This document shows, in pieces, positions 55,419-64,000 of a DNA stretch of 64,000 nt (position 1 is the first letter of the stretch; each line of letters opens with the position of its first letter). The translations under genes were made by a program, and so were the position numbers. The notes beneath the pieces were generated by a model. It saw nothing but the letters and a program-made list of their open reading frames with translations. It was not told the origin of the DNA and did no database searches. The stretch comes from Adiantum capillus-veneris (lineage: Eukaryota; Streptophyta; Polypodiopsida; Polypodiales; Pteridaceae): the NCBI GenBank assembly GCA_014529385.2, contig CM043958.1:137805043-137869042 (forward strand), given 5' to 3'.

Positions 55419-56710
55419 CACTAGTTTGGTACCAAAACAGGACACTTAAGTGTCCTTTTTTTTACAAATTTAGATTAATTGCTACTTGCATCAGATAGTG
55501 TATTTGAGAAAACCCTCTTGATATGCTTAAATATATTAGCTAAAGGTTCTTTGAAAAATATAACCTTGCATTTTAGAAGCTATCATGATTAAGAAATATA
55601 CTCATCAAGTGGACCCCCATAAGACTGCAAATGATGCCTTGAAGAAATCAACTTTATAAGCTAAAAAAAAATGAAGCAACCTTGTAGAAAATTGTACACA
55701 ACTTTTCAACAATTGTGCTATAGATAATTGCAAGTTTCATAGGCAAAAAAATTTCCTTGAAAGTATATAAAATAATGGGAGCTTCTATGTGTTTGGGCCA
55801 TTTCAAGCATATCGTTGTATGCATATAAAAAATATGTTTTTGATGTGTTTTTAGTTTTAGATGCGATACACTGCTTATTCTCTCCAATCAGGACTCAAGG
55901 TGGCAAGTAGGAGTGCTTTGGTCAGATATTGTTTTTGGATCATTTCCTTGTTTTTGGATCACTTCCAATATTCAAAACTGCAGATGCAAAAATTTTGATA
56001 TTTTAATTCTTGAGACATAAGTATTCAAAACCTACAATAACTTCAAACTTTTCACACATATCAACTAAATGTATCAAAGTTCATGGTATGAATACAAATG
56101 GGATACCTAAAACTTTGGTTTCAATGTTATTGTGGAGGACTCAAGATTTTCAAGCACACTCAAAATTTCAAGATAGGGTGTAAACAACAAGATTTATGTA
56201 AGTTAGGGAGCCAAAAAAAATGTAATTTCTTGGTTTTACAATATAAGTCATTTGATGTTGTCAAATTGCAGAAGAATAGCCCCAATTCCATGAGAGGACC
56301 TTTGAAAGGCCAAAATTATGCCCTTAGTCAACACGTGCTCAAGTATGAAATTATGTTTATAACTTGCAATTAAATTTGAAACTATTCCTTGAAGGTCATT
56401 TCATTGTTTTGTAACACCAAGTACTAGCACTTGGCTTCTAAAAACATGAAAAAGCTCATCTCTACAAAAAGATATAAGAATTTTATGATTTTTTTGGTGA
56501 AACAGCTTGAAATATTACGATTTAGAAATTACCACAATTCTCTCCATAGGGCTTGTATTTTGACATGGAGAAAAATACAATGTTTTCTTTTCCTCATAAC
56601 CAACCTATGGTCGAAGCAAGGTGTAAAAAAATTATTTCTAGCTTGACAAATAAATTGCCAAAACTTCGCTGGAAAACAAGACACTTTAGTGTCCAATTAC
56701 AGGACTAGTG
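55419..56710. mobile_element. Non-autonomous inverted-repeat element flanked by TTAA
   Basis: Left end TTAA-CACTAGT (55415-55425) and right end ACTAGTG-TTAA (56704-56714). A palindrome GGACACTTAAGTGTCC lies inside the left end (55440-55455), and GACACTTTAGTGTCC mirrors it inside the right end (56680-56694). Length 1292 bp, no transposase. CACTAG ends suggest a CACTA relative, while the TTAA flanks would fit a piggyBac-type duplication. TTAA may also be part of the inverted repeat. Confidence 0.6.
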
Positions 56711-56714
56711 TTAA

Positions 56715-58784
56715 AAATACCTCTTAAATGCACGTGCTATAGGTAGTTTTGAAAGGTGGACCCCCCGGATGTTGGATACATCTCAATTAAGGAGTAAGGG
56801 TCTAGCGAGGTGTGATAAAGGGAAGATAAGATGAAATGAACAAATTCTAAGAAGGGGTAGGTGAGGAGGGAGCCGGTTTGGGAGTTCAAAACTCTTGGAT
56901 AATGGCTTTACCTTCTTGATAAACTGACCATTTCCCTATTGAGTATGCTTCTCACATCTTTGCTTTTTCAAAACGCTAAAAAGCACAAAAAGCTAGAAAT
57001 AGCATAAAAAGAAAAAAAGCAAAATGTTCTTAAATTGACCCATGACTTTTCCTTGTCCATCCAAGCAAGGAAACGGACTCGTTCTTCACCGAAAAGTATG
57101 AAAAGCCAAAAATAGCATGAAAGGCACTCAAAAAGCACATTTTCACAAAATTGAACCATAGCATCTCTAGGACTCGTAGATTAAGGATCCAACGTCCCTG
57201 CTTTTTACAAAAAAACATCAAAAAATAACAAAAAGCAAGAAAAAGCTAATTTTGTTTTTTCAAATCTGAACCACTGACCTACTAGAACATGAAAACAGCC
57301 TTGCTTTTCATTTTAAAATCTTACAAAATTGCTAAATAAGCATTTTGAACAAAAATTCAAGAAGAAAACATTGGAATCTAATTTTCTTATTTTTAAAAAA
57401 TTACCCAAAATTAAGGATCTTACAATTTTGGTGTTGTAGTCCTACTTTTGCGATGAAATTTTTCCCTTAAGGCAACCCCTAGTGTTGAAGTCTACATTTA
57501 ACCACTTGTTCTGGGATTTTCAAAAAGACACGTAAAAGTTAGTATATTGACATTTTCTAAAAAATCAAGTGTGAAAAAGGGTGAAACAATACTTTTAGCT
57601 AACTTGAATCTTATCCACTTTTAAACTAATCCTAATCTTACCTTAACCTAATCCTAACTAGCATGAAAAAGTTTAAGGCACAATGGTCTTTAAGGGTTTA
57701 TGAGCCTCCAACAGCTCAATGAAAAGATTACTTCTAAACCCTAATCTATTCTAATCTAAAGAATGAAAAGGTTACTTCTAAATCTTGATCTACTATAATT
57801 TAAAGAATGAAAATTAAACCCAAGAAACACACAATTCAAACAACCATGCACCATCCTAGGCTTTATTCTTTGTTCATTCCTCAACAATGGCACCAAAAGT
57901 AGGTTGTGCAGCCATACTAGTATTCGCACCAACCGACTAGATATGGAAATCTGGTGAACAAGAAAGTTAACCCTAACTTAGAGTGTGGAAACTATCTACA
58001 CACACACACACCACTACATTGGTGGTCTTGAGAGATGGATTGCATTGTAATATCAACCACTCCTACCATTAAACTTTTTCAATGGAATTCAAATGCGTAT
58101 CCCTTCGTTCTTGTGCAATGCTTAAATGTCCAAATGACTCATAGACCTACACTAGATGCAACAGGCAATGATGTAGCCATTCCTTGCATGTATCAAGGAG
58201 GCGATGTGCATATGCAATCAAGCAAGCATGCTTCCTTCTCATCCCCTACTTTAACGCACAAGTATACTAAAGAACATCCAGGGTCAAATTGGGCATAGCG
58301 TGCAATCAATGCCCTCCAAGAGAGAACATCCCAATACAAAACTCAACAACACAACCACTCAATCAAATAGCATCACCACAAAGATTAAGCATCCAAATAC
58401 ACAAGTGAGATTGATTAGCAACTTCAAACACACATGCACAAATGGCAAAGAGAGTGAGAGATACATTGATTCTATTCAAAATGCCTCAACCATCATGCAT
58501 AAGGGAGCACGTGGGAGTCAAAGAATACAGTAGAGTACCTCCTTTGAGCATATATGGAAGTTATGGATCTCGTTGGTGTTCTCAAGGCTCAAGCTTGATG
58601 TGACTAGAACCTCAACTTTGGAGCCCCCAAATGAGCTAAAATTGGCAATTTTATAATAACAAGCTTTAAAAACTAGACTTTGCACTTGGTTGACCAAAAC
58701 CAATTGATTATAGTCTACACAACTAGTTTTAAGCTTTGTGAGCATCATGTATTTATAGGAGAAATCACCAAGCTTCTTGATCAG
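56715..58784. other. Decayed DNA with degenerate repeats
   Basis: Between about 56960 and 57345 three loose copies of a 110-140-bp unit occur (AAAAGC..AAAAATAGCATGAAAAG...TTTTCAAATTGAACCA). No protein-like frame stands out in the rest. The 87-codon frame at 58035-58298 has no recognisable domain and is not called. Confidence 0.4.
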
Positions 58785-58928
58785 CTCCTAAGTCTTTCTA
58801 TGCCAAAAAACTAGAGTTTACATATCCAAAATTACATGGGGCTTTAATAAATGGGGCTCCTAAGTCTTTCTATGCCAAAAAACTAGAGTTTACATATCCA
58901 AAATTACATGGGGCTTTAATAAGTGGGG
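58785..58928. repeat. 72-bp tandem duplication
   Basis: CTCCTAAGTCTTTCTATGCC begins at 58785 and again at 58857, with almost identical sequence after each copy (AAATGGGG against AAGTGGGG at the end). This is a recent duplication. Confidence 0.9.
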
Positions 58929-61059
58929 CTCTACTAGTTATAGCCACATAGTGGCTTATGGAAAAAATGATGCAAATTGGTTGCCATCCTGGGACCTTGA
59001 GTGTCCCCTTTAGCTTGTTTCCTTCATCTTCAGTCTTTATCAGTTGCCCCACACATTAAAAATGCTTTTTCTAGGTGTGTATACTTGGAGGCACATAGTC
59101 TTGTCTACATTTGAAAGGGTGTATGAACTGTGATCCATTGAAGGGAGCACAAATGGGAGTTTATGATCTAGTACTGTAGTGCTTGAAGTGCTCTACCGGT
59201 CTATCTCAATGTACGTCACATAATCCAAAATTGCTTGAAATTTGAACCTCATTTGGGCATTTAAAAGGCCATCAGACCATAAAAACTCTAGAAAACCATA
59301 AAAACAAGAAAAATTTAGCATTAGTATTGTGCTGTGAGTTTTGATTATTCTAAGGCTTTTTTTTCCATCTCTATTGCTATTTGTGTATCCATTCACTATA
59401 TTAGATAGAGAGAATTTCAAAATTTGGTTCAAGGGGCATTTGATAGATGATTTTAGACATTGAGCACAAACCAAAGAGTTCAAGCACTCTTTGGGAACTC
59501 ACTTTGAAAGAGCATAAGGAACAAGTTTGCTAAATTTTACTTCTATCTGAGGATGCACATGGATCGTGATCCATGGGTCACCACAATCGAAAGCGGGTTT
59601 GAACCATAGCTCCTAAGTCCTTGCTAGATGTGGCATGGGCAACCACATATGATAGTGTGATTTGTACCAAGAATAGCTAAGAGCGTAAGTGTTGCAACCC
59701 AGAAGGCACATTTAGTTTTAAGCTAATTTGGGTAAAGAACAAGCTAGAAGTAATTACACATGCTCCAAAAAAGTAGATTGAGAGTCAGATACTAGAAGTC
59801 ATATTTGAGCAGGTAAAATAACTCCAAATCACTTGGAAATTGGCATAATAGTGTAGAATATAAGTGCAAGAGTTAGACATAAGATTATAACTGTCCCTTA
59901 TCGTTTATTGTCTATCTATGTTTTTTAGTCATTGAAATGGCATGATGGACCCTAGAGTAATGAGACAGGACACATGCAAATGTTTTTGCTCTAGGAGTGG
60001 TGATTTGCTGGTTGAGTTGATGCATTTTCTTGTTAGATTCACTTCTTAAGGATTGACACCCTCAAAGAGTCTTCATGCCCCATTCAAGTCACTTCTTTGA
60101 GTATTAACGTGAGTATGTCAGTGCCAAATAGCTATGCTATAGATGTCCGTTGCAATGACCCGCTAACAAAAATTGATAATTAACCATAGATATGATTAAT
60201 TCCAAATCCAAATTTTAGACTTCATGGTGTCGTTTTTTGATGATGGTATTCACACTAGTTACTCGTAGATTACAACCTTTAAACTTTACTTTTATCACAA
60301 AACAAGTTTGAACACTTAGGACAATGCACATAAATAGTTGTGTAAAATTTGTAAGATACCATTAGCAATTGTTATTATTAACATTGTGCACGATGGATGT
60401 GTTTGAAACCACAAGTTGAATATTTAAGTCCTCTTTGTGTCCAATATGTGAGATCTATTGATTTGGACCTCTATAAGTAGGAGGTGAAAAGGCCCAAAAC
60501 AAGTTTGCAGACTTTAAAATTGGTAAACTTGATTATACAAGGTGATTTGGTGTTCAAACATATGGTAGGATTTCTTTCTAGATGATGGCGAAGACACTGG
60601 TAAAGTCAATTACTCCCTATATGTGAGAGAAGGAGAGGAGATAAACACAATTCCAATACCAGAGAGAAAATGATATAATGTAATCAAAATCTATAGTAAT
60701 CAAAGAACTACCATGGGATACAATCTAAATAGGTAATGTAAAAGTACCTATGGTATGAGTATGATACATAGTATAGGTACTTTTAGAGAGACTAAGTGGT
60801 TGATCCCCAAATCCAAGCTAGAGGCCCCATTTATAATGAGTATGTTTTCCGAGCTTAAAAGACTGAATACAAGATGATCTATTGCCTTACAATGTCTCTC
60901 AAATCTCTCTTTTTGTGTTCTCTGCATATTCTTTGTTGAACTAGTATATTGGAACATTTATATATACATGCAACTCTCAATTTTGAGCATATGTCATGGA
61001 TCCCTTTTCAAGGTTGATGCACCATAATGTGGGGAACATTTCTTCTTCACACTACAAAG
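58929..61059. other. Gene-free stretch
   Basis: AT-rich sequence, no recognisable gene, element end or tandem repeat. Confidence 0.4.
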
Positions 61060-61241
61060 AGATAATGGAAGTATCACTTGGCAGGTAGTCCAAGTTCGTA
61101 AGAAGCTATTTGGTGGTAGGTAGGAGCCATGTGAATGCCTTCTAGCAAAATCTGCTCATTAACCTATCTGTCAATACCATGCACTTAAACAATTTAAACA
61201 AGAACTTTGTGTTGAAGATAACTTAGTATGTCATATATTTA

Positions 61242-61802
61242 CTTGAAAAGCTCCATGACACCCGTGTCAGACCATCCATAAATAGATTGTAGGCTAAACA
61301 TTGTCAAAGCTGTACGAAGAACAAATTTTTGCACCATTGTAAAGCGGCATGTGAGCAAGAGTTTGCATCATCTCTCCTTACTCTTTGTCATTCTCATGCC
61401 ATCGATGTGAATGGGATGATTGAGGTTGAGAGGTAGTGTTTCCTTGAATTCTTTCTCCTTCTTGGATTTCAATGATAAGGTCCATGTCAAAGAAGGCATC
61501 CAACATTTATTCCATCTCAGCTTCTTGGAAAGTGGCATCGAGTGTTGGTGAGTAGACTCCACCGGTGGTGGTTCATTTGATATTCACCTCCTTTATTCAG
61601 TCTGTAATGAAATTGGAGAAATATTTAAGAGTGGGGGTTGACCTATTGTCTCTTGACCATGAGAATGATAATGCATATCTTGTGATTGTTCTGTGGGAAA
61701 AAGACCATTCTTGCATATATGATGATCACAAATATTTTGTTTTTGAAAGATTTGATGCTTACATAGCACACTAGGACATGCCATCCTATCTTCCATAATC
61801 AA
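61242..61802 (-). pseudogene. TNP2-like transposase N-terminal exon, second copy
   Basis: Starts MIMEDRMACPSVLCKHQIF at 61802. It has EGEMMQ-like sequence and MPLYNGAK near 61340-61370, then, in a shifted frame, VLRTALTMFSLQSIYGWSD...VMELF (about 61320-61246). A splice-donor-like AAGTAA follows at about 61244, and VNEQILLEG sequence continues on the far side. The rest of the gene is absent. Confidence 0.6.
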
Positions 61803-62337
61803 TCTGAAGATTACATAACAAATTAATTAGTAATAGCGAGTACAGTCTGTCGTTACAATATATAACATGTAACATATTACAATGAACAAATGGCTAGCTA
61901 ACCCTAAGAGAATTGAAACTGCTAAACCATAACCTGTTAACCCTAAGCGGCTTGAAATCGCCAAGCCATAAGCTGCTAGCCCTACACCGCTATCCCTTTA
62001 GAGCTTCTACATTGGCACAATGTAAACTACCTCGCATTCTCTAGCCATGCCTTATCCCCATACACCTTGGTTTAGATATGCACATAGATTAGGACCACTG
62101 GGTTTTGGTCTTGTCTTTATTGGTCAATGTCTATATTCATGGGTGCAACATATGTACACACCCATGTCTACATGTGGAGTGGGTGAACTCTAACACTCTA
62201 ACAATCTAACCCTAGAACTCTAACCTAAAGTTTCTAGTGCCCAAACCAAAAGCCTAATACGACTCTAAGCCAATTTAGAGAATCCAAACCAAAATCCACT
62301 AACATAAGCCGGCTTAGAGCAGCCAAACCAAAAGCCA

Positions 62338-62640
62338 CTAACACAAAATTAGAATGATGAGGGAACCATCATTCAACCTCTTTGTGTACAAGCAGTGATC
62401 CTCTTGGCTCCGTACGTAACCCTGGGACTGAATGTACTTATCAAACTTGATGTACCATTGCCTTGAGCCTTGCTTTAATCCATACAAAGATTTCTTGAGT
62501 CTATACACCAGTTCTGGCTGTGTTGGCTTCTCAAGCTTTATCACAAAACCTTGTAGATGTTTCATGTAAACATCCTCTTCAAGGTCTCCATGTTGAAATG
62601 ATGTGGCCACTTTTTCCACTACAGGTAGTATTGCGTGGGC
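62338..62640 (-). pseudogene. Ty1/copia reverse transcriptase fragment inside CACTA
   Basis: On the - strand the 94-codon frame has the copia RT blocks HGDLEEDVYM, LVYRLKKSLYGLKQ, RQWYIKFD and DHCLYT, ending LIILIL just before the usual YVDD. Both sides (about 62345 leftwards, 62800 rightwards) are subterminal repeat sequence of the CACTA element (CAAACCAAAAGCC, GGCCAAATC). The fragment was therefore inserted or captured within the transposon. No LTR is present. Confidence 0.7.
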
Positions 62641-63263
62641 TATTTGTCAGTTTGTGATATTTTTTGCTAGTGTCATTTTTTTCATAAGAGGTCCCTTACA
62701 GTCTTCTACGGTTTGTGCTATATAGCACGTGTTGTTCCTGATTTTCTTCTCCTCTTTTCTGGAAATTTTCACATCAGTTGCACCATTTACCATGTGGACT
62801 GAAATGGCCAAATCAATATGATCCTAAGACGATTTAGATCGGCCAACCCTAAGCGCCTTTTACACGGCCATCCTTAATAGCTTTACTCGATCAACTCTTA
62901 GCAGCCAAACCAAAAGCCCAATACAAGGTTGGGTAAGGCCTAATACAATATATCTGCAAGTATGAAGGAGAAGCGTAGATGAGGAGAAAAGAGAAGAGCA
63001 AGAAAATGAGAGGAAAATCCAAAAATGAGTCCATGAGGTCTGTTTTACAATGGTGCATCGTATAAGCATCTGTATGGTCGTCAAAAAAAGCATTGGAATA
63101 GGTATCGGTATGTTCGTCAAAAAAGGAATTAGTATGACTGCCAGTATTTTAAAATTTGATTTTTTTTCAATTTGAGACTCCCTCCAATTTTAGCAATGCA
63201 TATATTGCACCCGCCAACAACATCGGTAACTTGGTGGTGGTACTGAATTTATCTCTTGTAGTG

Positions 63264-63688
63264 CAAAAGTAAAAAACATATGAGACCGACACAATCAAGA
63301 CTAAAATATGTAGGGGATAGGGGAAGAGTGGGATGTGCCATCTGTGAGTAGCATGGGATGATTGTGCATAGGGTAGAAAACATAGAACTATAATTGCAGA
63401 CTTCCCTTGATTGGTCTAGATGCTCTCAAATATCAGAGACTAAATTAAATGAATACTTACAAAAAGGGAACTAGTTGATGACACAATCTTTAGTGCCATC
63501 TGATCCAAATGTGCTTTCCACATCTAGGGATGGTGGAGATGTATATAGAGAGGCTACTAACCTTCTCTTGATACCAATCAAGACCTAGAGAAAACACTAT
63601 CCTCAAAGACATAAAACCTCCTCACAGGTTAAAAAACACTCCACTTGAGTACCAACCACTAGCTTTCTAGTCTATCATTGGGGCCAAA
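63264..63688. other. Short gene-free stretch
   Basis: Nothing recognisable between the CACTA end and the gag fragment. Confidence 0.4.
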
Positions 63689-64000
63689 ATCCCATAAATG
63701 GTGGATGAGCTTTGAGGCACTAGGAAAGATTCCAAGAGATTGGGATCAATTTGAGAGAATTTTTGTGAAATAATTTCTCCCTAAAAATGAGCTAGAAAGA
63801 AACGGGGAAGATTGGGATAAAGCTATGCAATGGGGTAGGCCTTTCTTACTTACATTATAGAGTATAGAGAAATTTTCCTCCAACTTTAATAATGGAGGAC
63901 TTTCACAAAACTAGAGGGTTTATACAGGAATTAGATAGACACTTCAAGCAAGAGGTAAAAGGAAGTGCACCTAAAACTTGGGAGGAAGCAATTGAATTTA
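63689..64000 (+). pseudogene. Retrotransposon gag (capsid) fragment running off the window
   Basis: Reads KWWMSFEALGKIPRDWDQF, a stop, FLPKNELERNGEDWDKAMQW, and after frame changes DFHKTRGFIQELDRHF and PKTWEEAIEF. This is the order of a Ty3/gypsy capsid domain (W..F, F..FLP.N, then a C-terminal EEAI helix). It is not from the element 1 family. Stops show it is decayed. Confidence 0.6.

Larger units (their letters stand above)
61060..63263 (-). mobile_element. Second CACTA element, right part
   Basis: Homologous to 40.0-43.83 kb of the complete CACTA in the same orientation: TNP2 N-terminal exon (61242-61802), the TTCTCTAGCCATGCC...GGTCAATG block (about 62037-62130), subterminal CTAACCCTAAG repeats, and the end TCTCTTGTAGTG at 63252-63263. 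It is much shorter between these points and carries a copia fragment. The left end is lost or lies elsewhere (54536 is a candidate). Confidence 0.65.

Noticed and set aside
58035-58298. 87-codon frame as a small gene
   Set aside because: No domain, no homologue elsewhere in the window, and no composition bias or context supporting coding.
54536-63263. A single 8.7-kb CACTA element from 54536 to 63263
   Set aside because: Terminal sequences are alike only over CACTA(T/C)AAGAG, the flanking triplets differ (CAT and CAA), and the subterminal repeats at the two ends are unrelated.

Overview
The window reads as a transposon-dense intergenic stretch of a land-plant nuclear genome. No intact host gene was found. 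Evidence for a plant: plant-type Ty3/gypsy retroelements, an En/Spm (CACTA) transposon with a TNP2-type transposase, a primer-binding site matching plant initiator tRNA-Met, a decayed pentatricopeptide-repeat (PPR) gene and TTTAGGG-like motifs. The PPR wording and the gypsy reverse transcriptase resemble those of ferns, lycophytes or gymnosperms, but this is an impression only; the species cannot be named.

Layout. 1-16.2 kb: one large Ty3/gypsy element (element 1, + strand) whose 5' LTR lies left of the window. It carries gag, a small overlapping ORF2, protease-RT-RNase H, integrase, a second aspartic-protease-like ORF, a 2.8-kb spacer with five copies of a perfect 24-bp palindrome, a long coiled-coil ORF split by one TAG, a polypurine tract and the 3' LTR. 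16.2-16.7 kb: a LINE-ORF1-like fragment. 17.4-19.0 kb: a fragment of a long LTR (family X, - strand). 19-23.1 kb: decayed, largely unassigned DNA.

23.1-27.4 kb and 48.4-52.0 kb are the left and right halves of a second, older relative of element 1 (element 2). The 21 kb between them holds a tandem triplication (units A 26265-31030, B 31031-35833, C 35834-46783). Each unit contains the element 2 protease region, a PPR pseudogene with a CACTA insertion, and part of a non-autonomous family X element. Unit C keeps a whole 6.63-kb CACTA element (37204-43833, TSD ATT) with TNP2-like and TnpA-like genes on the - strand; units A and B share a 6.15-kb deletion that removed most of it. A full family X LTR (46361-48437) ends the array exactly where the element 2 RT resumes.

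52-64 kb: decayed DNA with a CACTA-like terminus (54536), a 1.29-kb inverted-repeat element flanked by TTAA (55419-56710), the right end of a second CACTA copy carrying a copia RT fragment (61.06-63.26 kb), and a gypsy gag fragment at the right edge.

Main biological point: elements 1 and 2, although strongly diverged, share an unusual architecture. Both have two tandem HHCC zinc modules in front of the integrase core, a second retropepsin-like domain after the integrase, and the same ATGA stop/start overlap between gag and ORF2. This suggests a distinct gypsy lineage rather than damage to one copy.
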